A stretch of DNA of 64,000 bases, taken from assembly GCA_029009155.1 (NCBI GenBank), contig JAQXJX010000019.1, positions 1-64,000 of the forward strand. The letters run 5' to 3'. The notes beneath the pieces are model-generated. The model worked only from the letters and a program-made list of their open reading frames with translations, was not told the origin of the DNA and ran no database searches. Every line of letters begins with the position of its first letter. Position 1 is the stretch's first letter. Shown here in pieces: positions 34,861 through 45,769 of the stretch. The stretch comes from Mycoplasmataceae bacterium (lineage in GTDB: Bacteria > Bacillota_I > Bacilli_A > Mycoplasmatales > Mycoplasmoidaceae). The position numbers and the translations under genes are program-made.

Positions 34861-36273
34861 CTATATATTTTTATAAATTTTTTCAATAAAACTTTTTAAA
34901 TTTGAATCTTTTTCAATCATTGAATTAATTTTGTTATAAGAATCAATAATTGTTGAATGGTTTCTATTTGCAAAGAACTTACCTATTTGTTCATATGGCA
35001 TGTTAAATTTTTTTCTTAAAACATAAATACAAACATTCCGAGTATTTACTATTTCTTTTTTTCTTAATTTTGATTTAACACTTTTTGGATCCACACCATA
35101 AGCAATACAAATATTTTCAATTACAATGTTAGGGTCAACATCATAACCAAATTCTTTAATTTCTTGGTTTGCTGATGTTTTAGTAGCATTTTCAACAACA
35201 TCTACTGTAATAATTGAATTTGGAGCCAAATTATTAATTGCATAGAAAATTATTTGGTGTAAAAAGCCTTCTAATTTTCTAATATCATTTTGATTTCTTC
35301 TAGCAATGTAGTTTATAGCTTCTTTGTTGAAAATATATCCTTCATTAAGGGAACTTATTTTATTTTCTAAAATGTTAACAATTGAATCTAAGCTTGGTTT
35401 ATTGATTTCTACTGTTAATCCTGAACTAAAACGTGATTGCATTCTTGATTCAAAATTTTCTAATTCTTCTGGTCTTTTATCAGAAGTCATGATAATAAAC
35501 AAATCTTTAGCAATATTGTTATTAAAAATGTTAAAAAAGATTTCATTTATTTTTTCTTTCTTCGAAAGAAATTGAATATCATCAAATAATAATAAGTCAC
35601 AACTTTGATATTTATTTTTTAAATTTTCAATTTCTAAATGATTATTTGAAGCTAAAGCATTATAAACTTCACGAATAAATGTATCACTAGTTACATAAAG
35701 AACCTTTGCATTAGGGTTGTATTTAATAAATTCATTACCAGCAGCATGAAGTAAATGAGTTTTACCTAATCCAACACCACCATTGATAAAAATAGGGTTC
35801 CATAGTTTTTTATCAAAAATACTTTTTATTGCTGTGTACGCAGATTTATTAAAATTACTAATAATTAAATTTTCAAATGTGTATTTTGGATTTGTATTAG
35901 TATTTGGTTCAAATAACACACTTTCTTTTTCGATTTGTTTAACTTCTTTAGGTTTATTTTGTGTATTTGTTGTTAATTTAGATGCTTCTGTAGTATCAAC
36001 AGTTTCATTTTTTGTTATTAACTTAATGTTAAAATTTGCCAACAATATCTTGTTGATAACTGATTGGATTAATTTTAAATAGTTGTATTCTAATGTTTTT
36101 TTAATAAATTCATTATTTACCAACAAATATAATGTATTCTCTTTTAGAGAATACAAAGTAATAGTTTTTATAAAATTGTTGTAAACTTGTTGATTACTAA
36201 TAGTAGATTTTAATTCTTGTTTTATTTCAGGAAATTTGCTTTTAATAATTTCAAAATCGTAATTTATGCTCAT
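34861..36273 (-). CDS. dnaA: Chromosomal replication initiator DnaA
   Basis: DnaA binds and melts the origin. The 470 residues show an N-terminal interaction domain, a variable linker, and the AAA+ core with 'NPIFINGGVGLGKTHLLHAA' (Walker A), 'LLLFDDIQFLSKKEK' (Walker B) and 'RMQSRFSSGLTVEI' (sensor and Arg finger). The C-terminal DNA-binding domain has 'QIGKFFANRNHSTIIDSY'. No TGA codon is used. The gene diverges from rpmH across 93 AT-rich bases, the usual arrangement near oriC. Confidence 0.97.
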   Translation of the reverse strand: MSINYDFEIIKSKFPEIKQELKSTISNQQVYNNFIKTITLYSLKENTLYLLVNNEFIKKTLEYNYLKLIQSVINKILLANFNIKLITKNETVDTTEASKLTTNTQNKPKEVKQIEKESVLFEPNTNTNPKYTFENLIISNFNKSAYTAIKSIFDKKLWNPIFINGGVGLGKTHLLHAAGNEFIKYNPNAKVLYVTSDTFIREVYNALASNNHLEIENLKNKYQSCDLLLFDDIQFLSKKEKINEIFFNIFNNNIAKDLFIIMTSDKRPEELENFESRMQSRFSSGLTVEINKPSLDSIVNILENKISSLNEGYIFNKEAINYIARRNQNDIRKLEGFLHQIIFYAINNLAPNSIITVDVVENATKTSANQEIKEFGYDVDPNIVIENICIAYGVDPKSVKSKLRKKEIVNTRNVCIYVLRKKFNMPYEQIGKFFANRNHSTIIDSYNKINSMIEKDSNLKSFIEKIYKNI

Positions 36274-36366
36274 TTTATTTTTTATTTTTATGTATTATAT
36301 TTTTTAATGTTAATTTTAATTTATATAATATCACTTACAAATTAAAAAACATATATATAAAAAATT
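36274..36366. other. Probable origin-proximal dnaA-rpmH intergenic region
   Basis: This region is nearly all A and T and separates divergent dnaA (minus) and rpmH (plus). The dominant gene direction switches here from minus to plus, as expected at a replication origin. No clear TTATCCACA-type DnaA box is visible in it or in the 34765-34860 dnaA-dnaN gap, so the exact origin is not proven. Confidence 0.45.
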
Positions 36367-36513
36367 ATGAAACGTACATTTCAACCTAATAAAAAGAAAA
36401 GAGCAAAAGTATCTGGATTCAGAGCTCGTAACGCATCAACAAACGGAAAAAAAGTTTTAGCAAGAAGAAGATTAAAGGGTAGAGCTAAATTATCAAGTTC
36501 TGATGAAAAGTAG
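36367..36513 (+). CDS. rpmH: Ribosomal protein L34
   Basis: The 48-residue basic protein starts '[20 protein letters not shown]' and continues '[17 protein letters not shown]', the invariant L34 pattern. It is the first gene of the plus-strand run rpmH-rnpA-yidC-rsmA. Its stop lies 11 bases inside the rnpA start region. Confidence 0.97.
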   Translation: MKRTFQPNKKKRAKVSGFRARNASTNGKKVLARRRLKGRAKLSSSDEK

Positions 36514-36838
36514 TATTAAATTCACTACATTAAAAAAGAATAGTGAAATTAAGAACTTAGTAGTTAGAGGTAGTTCTTTATTGTGTAAAGAATTTAGATT
36601 TAAATTTTTAAAAACTCATAGTAACACAATAAGGTATGCAATATCAGTAAATAAAAAAGTTTTTCGCACAGCTGTTTTACGAAATAAGATAAAGCGTCAA
36701 ATTCGTGCGATTATTAGGAATATTAATAATATATCAGTAACTTTTGATATCCTTATTATTGTTAATCAAAAATATTTGGATAATGATTTTGCAACAAATA
36801 ATCGAATATTTGTTAAACTATTAAATAAGATAAGATAA
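36503..36838 (+). CDS. rnpA: Ribonuclease P protein component
   Basis: The protein subunit of RNase P supports 5' maturation of tRNAs by the catalytic RNA. The 111 residues are highly basic and contain the RNR motif region '[19 protein letters not shown]'. The ATG overlaps rpmH by 11 bases, the usual coupling. The N-terminal part is divergent, as usual in the family. Confidence 0.92.
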   Translation: MKSSIKFTTLKKNSEIKNLVVRGSSLLCKEFRFKFLKTHSNTIRYAISVNKKVFRTAVLRNKIKRQIRAIIRNINNISVTFDILIIVNQKYLDNDFATNNRIFVKLLNKIR

Positions 36839-36842
36839 ATTT

Positions 36843-37985
36843 ATGGCTAAAAAAAGTGCTTTTACTTACAACGCATTTGGAAACAACGGGACTTCAGACA
36901 TCTCTAGTCCTTTTTGAGTTAAGCCAAAAAGCAATATTTCAAAAGCTAAATCTTTGCTAAAAGTAATTTGAAAATGAGCAAAAATTTTCATCCTATTATT
37001 CTTTTTTGTAATGGGATTATGAGGATGTTTTCAATCAAGTTTTGATTCATCAATTGCATCAAGTTCAAATATTGGTTCAGGTTTAGAATTTGGTTTTAAT
37101 TTTGGCGAAACAGGGGATTGGAGATATGATCTTTGTGGTTCTTCAATGCAACAATATCACACCTTTAATGAATGAACTATGGCATATGGTCCTTTCTATG
37201 CATGGTTTATTTGGCCAGGTGCTTGGTTAACTATGCAAATATGTTGAGCATCAAGCAATGCATGAGGTGGATTAAATGCCTTATTATCTATTTTTGTTTT
37301 AATTTTAATCATTCGTTTATTAACAATTGCTGTTACTATTAAATCAACAATTCAAAATGAAAAGATGAGTGAAATTAATGGAAAATTGAGTGAAATTAAT
37401 GCTAAATATAAAGGCTTAAAAGATGCTCAATCAAAGCAAATGAAACAACAAGAAACAATGGAACTTTACCGAAAAAACCATGTTCATCCTTTCTCTGCAT
37501 TTGAACAAATATTAATTACACTACCAATTTTCTTAATTGTTTATCGTGTTGTAATTATTTTAAGACCTTTAAAAGCAACAGTTTTATTTAATATTTGAAA
37601 CTTCTCTTTATCACCATCTAGTGAAGTTGTAAATAACTTTGTAAATGGCGGATGAACATATATGTTCTTCGTATTAATCGTTGTTCCTGTTCAATTCTTA
37701 TCAACATTCTTACCTCAATTCTGAGCAAAACGAAGAAACCGTAATGCTACAGCTATTTCATTAAAAGGTAATAAAGAAACTAAAAAGAAAATGTTAATCC
37801 AATATGGTATTACTGGTGTAATGGCATTAGTTGTTATATTCCTACCTACTGGTGTTGGTATTTATTGATTCTTTAATGCTTGCTTCTCAATTCTACAATC
37901 TTACTGCATGCATTTATTAATCATTCACCAACGTAAGAAGAAAAATGAAATTTCATACCGTATTGGTGACATTAAGATTGAATAA
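36843..37985 (+). CDS. yidC: Membrane protein insertase YidC
   Basis: YidC/Oxa1 inserts and folds membrane proteins. The 380-residue frame needs about 18 TGA-Trp readings. A first helix (about residues 45-60) is followed by a Ser/Gly-rich outer loop, then the conserved core: '[20 protein letters not shown]', a cytoplasmic Lys/Gln-rich coiled hairpin ('[17 protein letters not shown]'), '[20 protein letters not shown]', '[19 protein letters not shown]' and '[19 protein letters not shown]'. It is located after rnpA by four bases and before rsmA by three. Confidence 0.9.
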
Positions 37986-37988
37986 TTC

Positions 37989-38798
37989 ATGATTCAAATA
38001 GATGCTAAAGAATATGTAAAAAGTAAAAATTTTAATCCATCAAAAAAGATGGGTCAAAATTTTTTAGTTAATGAAAACATAATTACAAAAATTATTGAAT
38101 CTATTTCTTTCGATAATGTTGATACTATTATTGAAATTGGCCCTGGTTTAGGTGCACTAACTAAACACTTAGTTAATACTAACAAGCCTGTCATTTGTAT
38201 AGAATTAGATAAAAGATTATATAGTGAATTAAAAGTTAAATTTAAAGAAGTGAAAAATTTAACTTTAATTAATAATGATGTTTTGAGAGAAGATTTTGAT
38301 CTTCTAACACAAAATACTGGTAAAACTATGATAGTTAGTAATTTACCTTATTCAATAAGTTCATTAGTTATTGTCAAGTTTTTAAAGTGTAAAAATATAG
38401 ATTCTATGTATTGTATGCTTCAAAAAGAAATGGCACAAAGATTAATAGCAAAGCCTAGACAAAAAGAATACAATTCTTTTTCTGTACTTGCTCAATATCA
38501 ATCATCTGTAAAATTTTTAGTAGATGTTAATAAGAATAATTTTTATCCTATGCCTGAAGTAGATTCTTCTTTTATTTCTATTTCTAAAAATAAACAATAT
38601 GAAGAACAATTTGATAAGTTTTTAAAAATTATTTTTTCTTCAAAAAGAAAAACATTGAATAATAACCTTAAAGCACGTTTTAATTCTAATGAGATTAATA
38701 GTATTTTTGAACAATTTAATTTATTACCAACAATAAGATCAGAAGAATTAAATCCTCAACAAATTCATGATATTTTTAAATTTTTAAATAAAGGATAA
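37989..38798 (+). CDS. rsmA: 16S rRNA dimethyladenosine transferase
   Basis: RsmA (KsgA) dimethylates two adjacent adenines in the 3' end of 16S rRNA. The 269 residues have 'KKMGQNFLVNENIITKII', the SAM site 'IIEIGPGLGALTKHLV', 'CIELDKRLYSEL' and the catalytic 'VSNLPYSISSLVIVKFL' (NLPY). The C-terminal 'FSSKRKTLNNNLKA' is also typical. It forms a close pair with ispE, two bases apart. Confidence 0.95.
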   Translation: MIQIDAKEYVKSKNFNPSKKMGQNFLVNENIITKIIESISFDNVDTIIEIGPGLGALTKHLVNTNKPVICIELDKRLYSELKVKFKEVKNLTLINNDVLREDFDLLTQNTGKTMIVSNLPYSISSLVIVKFLKCKNIDSMYCMLQKEMAQRLIAKPRQKEYNSFSVLAQYQSSVKFLVDVNKNNFYPMPEVDSSFISISKNKQYEEQFDKFLKIIFSSKRKTLNNNLKARFNSNEINSIFEQFNLLPTIRSEELNPQQIHDIFKFLNKG

Positions 38799-38800
38799 AC

Positions 38801-39577
38801 ATGTTTCATAAAGCATTTAGTAAAGTTAATTTAGTTTTGAAAATATTTAAGAAAGATATTGATCATAAAAAACATAAAGTTGATGCTGTTACAATGATTT
38901 ATAAAAAAATTTATGACAAAATTAAAATTAATAAATCAACTAACTTTTCAGTAATTTATTTAAATCAAGCAAAACAAAAAATTAACATAGAGAATTGTTC
39001 AATTACAAGAACAATTAATTGATTAAAAAAGACTTTTAATCAAATTAATTTAAATTACAAAATAACTGTTATAAAAAATATTCCAATTGGATCAGGATTA
39101 GGCGGTGAATCATCAGATGCTGGATATGTTTTATATTACATTCTAAAAAAGAACAGAATAGTTCTTAATCAAATTCAATTGAAAAGTTTAGCAATTGATG
39201 TTGGTAGTGATATTCCATTTTTTTATAAACGTTACATTATTGCTCATGTTTCTAATTATGGAGATGTAGTTACTCCAATTAAAATTCCTCAAGTATTTAT
39301 TGATGTTTATTTAACTAATATTAATTGTTCTACTCAAAAAGTTTTTTATGCCTTAGATAATGATAAAAAGTATGAATCTCATGTGAATACTAAAGAGCTA
39401 TATGAAAAACTAAAAGATGGTCAATTTGATAATAATCTGATTTATAACGATTTGCAACAATATGTATTTGAAAATTATTCTAAGATTTTAGATGATTATC
39501 GCAAATTAAACAGAAATAACACAAACAATATTATTGTCAATGGCGCAGGTAGTAGTTTGTTAATATTAAAGTTTTAA
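38801..39577 (+). CDS. ispE: 4-diphosphocytidyl-2-C-methyl-D-erythritol kinase
   Basis: IspE phosphorylates CDP-methylerythritol, the step between IspD and IspF. This GHMP kinase of 258 residues starts 'MFHKAFSKVNLVLKIFKKD' (Lys of the substrate site) and has the ATP loop 'NIPIGSGLGGESSDAGYVL'. 'AIDVGSDIPFFYK' is the conserved motif with catalytic Asp, and the C-terminus has 'IIVNGAGSSLLIL'. It is placed after rsmA, an order also found in Firmicutes. One TGA is Trp. Confidence 0.92.
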
Positions 39578-39622
39578 AAAAATCCTTTATTACTAATTAA
39601 TATAATTAATGTAATAAATAGT

Positions 39623-40849
39623 ATGCCTACAGCAAAAGAAAAAAGTTGTATTAAAACATCAAATTTAGAATTACAAAAAATTGATAATGTAAATAATTCT
39701 AATCCAAATAATAAAAGTTTTTTAAACACTAAAAACATTATTTTAATAACTTTAGGAATTATATTATCTATTGTTTTTATTTCTTTAACTTTTATATTTG
39801 TTTTAGATATTAAATGGGATGCATTGTTTGTGCAAATAAAGAATGCATTTACAGGTGGAAGATTTGCTGGATTGTGGCTAATCTCACTATTATTGTTTTT
39901 GGTATGTAGATACTTTTTTACTTATATTGTTTTTACTACAAGACTAAAAAAGATTGGAATTAAAGTTAGTTTTTCTCAAAAACTTTTATACACATTAACA
40001 ATATGATTTTTACAAGGTGTAACACCTGCAAACTTTGTAACGGACCCTTATACTGTATTTTGATTAAAAACTCAAGGTCTTCCAACTCATAAAGCTTCAG
40101 CATTAGTTTTAAGTACAGTAAGTATTTGACAATTAGTACAAATCATAGTTACTTTACCTTCTTTTGTTTTCATTTGTATGGAATATTCATCTTTAATCGA
40201 AAGTAAAGGAGGTATTTATACCTTTTGAATAATGGTTGTTGGCTTATTGTTTGATTTTATTTCTCTTGGTTTTTTAATTTTGTGTATGATTAACAAACAT
40301 ATTCATATGTATGTATCGATGTTTTTTAACAAAATTAAAAAAATATTGCATTTAAAATATTCAACTAAAGAAGAAATTAGAGAAAAATATTTAGTTAAAG
40401 CCACACTATTTAATGATTTAAAAGTTTTAATTAAAGATTGAAAAATAACATTGTATTTAATTTTTTGATTTTTAATTTATGAAATCTATATTTACTTACT
40501 AATGTTCTTTTCATTAAAATTTATTGGTTATGATTACGAAATGCGTCTTTGAAATATATTTAATTGTGCTAACGTTTCTATTACTGCAAATAAAATGCTC
40601 CCTATTCCAGGTGGTGAACTTACAATTGAGGCATTTTTAAAGCTTACTATTTCAAGTGTTGGAGGTATTGAACCAAAACCAACATGTCATAATCCTGATA
40701 CAGGAAGTTTAATTAATAATGGTGTATTAATTTGAAGAACATTCTCTTCTTATATCCCTATGATATTTGGTATTTTTGGGTTTGCAATACTAACAGTTAA
40801 ACAATTCTTACAAATTAAAAATAAAAATATTTTTTCAAAAAAGATTTAA
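39623..40849 (+). CDS. UPF0104 / LPG-synthase-TM-like membrane protein
   Basis: A 408-residue polytopic protein has about eight membrane helices after a polar 35-residue N-terminus. The phrase 'MLPIPGGELTIEAFLKL' near residue 330 matches the conserved PxPGGxGxxE motif of UPF0104 proteins, the membrane part of lysylphosphatidylglycerol synthases and relatives. 'LQGVTPANFVTDPYTVFWLK' is the other conserved region. No soluble acyl- or aminoacyl-transferase domain follows, so lipid flipping or transport is possible but unproven. Many TGA codons are Trp. Confidence 0.75.
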
Positions 40850-40887
40850 CTATATAAAAACTTAACTCTTAATTGATATTAATATAA

Positions 40888-42363
<1,476 letters not shown>

Positions 42364-42377
42364 CTATAGGATTATCA

Positions 42378-43943
42378 ATGAGTATAGATATTAAAAAAAT
42401 AATTGAAAAATATTCAATTCCAAGTAATGAATATGAAATGTTTGGAAATGACTCAATTAAGATTAAACCTAATATTGAATCATTCTCTAAACCTAATGGA
42501 AAAAAACTTATTCTAATCACAGCAATGAACGCAACACCATCAGGTGAAGGTAAAACTACTATTGCTATTGCTTTAAATGATGCAATGAATTTGTTGAATG
42601 ATGCATCAACAATTTTATGCTTAAGACAACCATCAATTGGCCCAACACTTGGTTTTAAAGGTGGTGCTAATGGTGGAGGTAAAGTTCAAATAGTACCTAA
42701 AGATTTAATAGATTTAGGATTAAATGGTGATGCTTTCATTATTGAAACAATTAACAATTTAATATCAAGTATGATTGATAACTCAATTTATTGAGGAAAT
42801 GAATACAATATTGATTTGAATAAAATTGTATGAAAAAGAGTTATTGATATTAGTGACCGTTCTTTAAGAGATATCAAAATTAATATTGATGCTAAAAAAG
42901 GACTATCTTACAATGGTGGTTTTGACATAACTGCAGCTAGTGAGATTATGACAATCTTTTGTTTATCAAAAACAATTGATGAAATGATTGAAAGAATAAA
43001 CAATATTATTGTTGCATATACAAAAGACAATCAACCAGTTTATGCTAGAGTATTTCATTTAGAAAACTCAATCCGCAAATTAATGGAAAGAGTATTTAAA
43101 CCCAATGGTGTATTTAGTCTAAATAATAATCTTTGTTTAATGCATGGAGGACCTTTTGCAAACATTGCTCATGGTTGCAATACAATAATTGCTTTAAACA
43201 CTGCATTAAAATATGGTAAATATGTTATTACTGAAGCAGGATTTGGTAGTGATTTAGGAATGGAAAAATTCATTGATATTGTTGGACAACAATATATGTA
43301 TCCTGATTGTGTTGTTATTGCATGTAGTTTAAGATCTATTATCCAACATAGTAATAAAACAGGAAATGAAATTGAAGACATTAAACTAGGATTAACAAAT
43401 TTACAACAACATATTAACAATATTAAAGCTTTTGGTGTAAATTTTGTTGTTGCAATTAATAAATTCACAAACGACAGTGAAGAATCAATTAATTTCTTAT
43501 CTAATTGATTAAATGAACAAAATATTCCATTTGCACTATGTGATGGATTTAATTTAGGTGCTGCAGGTGCAGTTGATTTAGCCAAAAAAGTTATTGATGA
43601 ATCTAATAAACCTTGTACAATTAAACCAATTTATAAAGTTACAGATACATTAGAAAATAAGATTAAATCTATTGTTAATCGTGCATATGGTTTACACAAT
43701 ATTGTTTACCTAGATCAAGCAAAAGAAAAACTAGTAAAATTTAATAATTTACCATACTATGTATGTATGGCAAAAACTCCATTATCTTTATCAACAGATC
43801 CAAAAAACTTAATTTATAACCCTGAAGATGAGATAGTAATTCAAGATATTATTATTGCAAATGGTGCTCAATTAATAATCCCTATTTGTCAAGGTATTTT
43901 TAGAATGCCAGGTTTACCAAAACAACCAAATGCTTCAAAATAA
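42378..43943 (+). CDS. fhs: Formate-tetrahydrofolate ligase
   Basis: The enzyme makes 10-formyl-THF from formate, ATP and THF, supplying initiator Met-tRNA formylation. The 521 residues (family about 555) have the P-loop-like 'NATPSGEGKTTIAIALNDAM', 'QPSIGPTLGFKGGANGGGKV', 'NGGFDITAASEIMTIFCLS', 'HGGPFANIAHGCNTI' and 'TEAGFGSDLGMEKFID'. It connects to FolD at 31291 in one-carbon metabolism. The 3' end overlaps tilS by 14 bases. Confidence 0.95.
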
Positions 43944-44811
43944 AAAATATTTAATTGCTGTTTCAGGTGGTCCTGATTCGATGGCTTTGATGAATTCATA
44001 TAAAGAACAAATATATGGAGTTTGTCATGTAAACTACCATTATCGTGATTCATCAAACAGAGATGAGGAAATTGTAAAAAGGTATTGTAAAAACAACAAT
44101 ATTCCTTTTTTTTGTTTATCCATAGATCCAAAAATCTACCAAAATAAAACTATTAAAAATTTCGAATCATGAGCTAGAAAAACTAGATATGACTTTTTTG
44201 TCACAATTGCTAATAAAGCCAACATTCATGACATATTAATCGGACATAATTTAAATGATTGATTGGAAACAGCAATAATGCAAGAAAATAAAAAAGTCAA
44301 AACTTTTTATTATGGTATTAAACAATCCAATAACATTAATGGATTAAATATTTTTCGTCCTTTTATTAATAAAACCAAAAAAGAATTACAACAATATTGT
44401 GATCAAAACAATATAGAGTATGGTATAGATGAAACTAATTTTGATTTAACTTACCAAAGAAATAAAATAAGAAATGAAATTTCCAAATGACCTAGTGAAA
44501 AAATTAAGACCAAAATTAATTATTTTGAAAAACTTAACTTACAACTTAAAGAAATACAAAAACAAGTTTTGTATTTAAATGATAAATGAGTTAAATCAAA
44601 TTATTCTCTTAAACTATTTAAAACATTTGATTTAAACACTCAACAGAGTTTAATTTTTATGTTATTAACTAATAAGGGAATAAATCGTGTATCAATTAAT
44701 AAGATTAATAGCATTATTGATTTTTTAAAAGCAAAGACTCAGAACAATAAATACAGAATAGGTAATAATAAATTTATTTTTAGAGAAAAAGACAATCTAT
44801 TGATTAAATAG
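43930..44811 (+). CDS. tilS: tRNA(Ile)-lysidine synthase
   Basis: TilS converts C34 of the CAU-anticodon tRNA-Ile to lysidine so it reads AUA codons. The 293 residues begin 'MLQNKKYLIAVSGGPDSMAL', with the PP-loop ATP motif SGGPDS at residues 12-17, followed by 'GVCHVNYHYRDSSNRDEEIV' and 'DILIGHNLNDWLET' (HNxxD). 'NIFRPFINKTKKELQQYCD' is the next conserved block. It is a short version without a long C-terminal domain. Several TGA codons are Trp. Confidence 0.92.
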
Positions 44812-44847
44812 CAGTAAATTTAAAATTTTGATAATCTAACTAAATAA

Positions 44848-44876
44848 AAAAAGACAGAATCTTATTCTGTCTTTTA
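44848..44876. terminator. Bidirectional terminator between tilS and tRNA-Cys
   Basis: AAAAGACAGAA and TTCTGTCTTTT form a long stem with A and T runs on either side. It can end tilS transcripts on plus and tRNA-Cys transcripts on minus. Confidence 0.8.
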
Positions 44877-44881
44877 TGATA

Positions 44882-44956
44882 TGGAGGTATCTGTCAGATT
44901 CGAACTGACGAATACGAAGGTTGCAGCTTCGGACCTTACCGCTTGGCTAAGATACC
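44882..44956 (-). tRNA. trnC: tRNA-Cys (GCA)
   Basis: The 75-base minus-strand cloverleaf has acceptor stem GGTATCT paired with AGATACC, a D arm with AGCCAAGCGGTAAGGT, and anticodon stem CGAAG/CTTCG with loop CTGCAAC (anticodon GCA). The T arm is GTCAG-TTCGAAT-CTGAC. The discriminator is T/U and CCA is encoded. Overall it resembles other bacterial tRNA-Cys. Confidence 0.95.
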
Positions 44957-44987
44957 ATATAACATCTATGTATTTTCATTATACAAA

Positions 44988-45203
44988 TTAACAAAAGACA
45001 TAGATAAGGTAACAAACAATTACCCCTACTGATATAGCACTTATTAAAGACAACATTGTTACAACAATATTGTATAAGTGACTATGATCAATCTTGTTAT
45101 CACTAGTTAAACCTTGATTATAAAGAGTAGAAAGCTTAGCAATATTTTCTTCTTCTACTTTTTGATTTGCTTTTTGTTTAACTAAATTTGAATCATTAAT
45201 CAT
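44988..45203 (-). CDS. Small single-helix membrane protein downstream of rpmF
   Basis: The 71-residue product has a charged, helical N-terminus ('LVKQKANQKVEEENIAKLST') and a C-terminal membrane helix ('MLSLISAISVGVIVCYLIYV'). The ATG overlaps the rpmF stop by one base, which supports real translation. It does not match a family I can name. It is followed by the tRNA-Cys on the same strand. Confidence 0.6.
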   Translation of the reverse strand: MINDSNLVKQKANQKVEEENIAKLSTLYNQGLTSDNKIDHSHLYNIVVTMLSLISAISVGVIVCYLIYVFC

Positions 45204-45379
45204 TATTCAACATCAATAATTTTTTTGTTGTCGTAATGTCCGCAATGTGGGCAAACATGGTGAGGTTTAACGGGTTTACCACATTTTCTACAAACACCAG
45301 TTGTTGGTTTTTCTAAAGCTAAGTGGCTTTTACGCATTCCCTTACGAGACTTACTTACACGTCTTTGTTGTACAGCCAT
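45203..45379 (-). CDS. rpmF: Ribosomal protein L32
   Basis: The 58-residue basic protein starts 'MAVQQRRVSKSRKGMRKSH' and carries the zinc-type pairs CRKCGK and CPHCGHY in its C-terminal half, as in the Cys-containing form of L32. The start has a strong AGGAGG ribosome-binding site. It is absent from simple long-ORF lists because of its size. It is divergent from the Asp23-family gene at 45448. Confidence 0.95.
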   Translation of the reverse strand: MAVQQRRVSKSRKGMRKSHLALEKPTTGVCRKCGKPVKPHHVCPHCGHYDNKKIIDVE

Positions 45380-45447
45380 ATTTCCTCCTATGATATTTAT
45401 TCATTAGTTTAACAATTATATATTAAAAAATATAAAGTATAATTTTA

Positions 45448-45729
45448 ATGAGTATGCAAAAGGTAAAAAAAATTAGTTTTGGTGAAGAAATTATCAAAGA
45501 AATTATAAATGACATCTTGTACAGCACTCCTGGTGTTGCTACAGATTTCAATGCTATTATTGAAGTTTGTAAAAAAGATCCATGTATCAATGTACAATAT
45601 GCACCAAAGCCTTTTTTAACTAACATTTATGATTTATCATTGAAAATTCAAGATAACATTTATCATAAAATCATGAGTGAGTTTGATTTAGCAAAACTTA
45701 TTGTAAATGTAAAAGCAATTAAAATATAA
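45448..45729 (+). CDS. Asp23/Gls24-family protein (YloU-like)
   Basis: The 93-residue protein fits the DUF322/Asp23 family: 'GEEIIKEIINDILYSTPGV' and 'IYDLSLKIQDNIYHKIM' correspond to the helix and amphipathic strand region of YloU. The gene directly precedes fakA, the conserved yloU-yloV order of Firmicutes. Family members are associated with the envelope; the exact role is unclear. ATG at 45454 (MQKVKK) is an alternative start. Confidence 0.75.
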   Translation: MSMQKVKKISFGEEIIKEIINDILYSTPGVATDFNAIIEVCKKDPCINVQYAPKPFLTNIYDLSLKIQDNIYHKIMSEFDLAKLIVNVKAIKI

Positions 45730-45769
45730 TTATTACTCTATTATCAATCAATGTAGTTAGGCAACAAAA

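Noticed and set aside
36274-36366. Riboswitch or leader upstream of rpmH
   Set aside because: The sequence is simple AT-rich DNA with no stable stem; it fits an origin and promoter region better.
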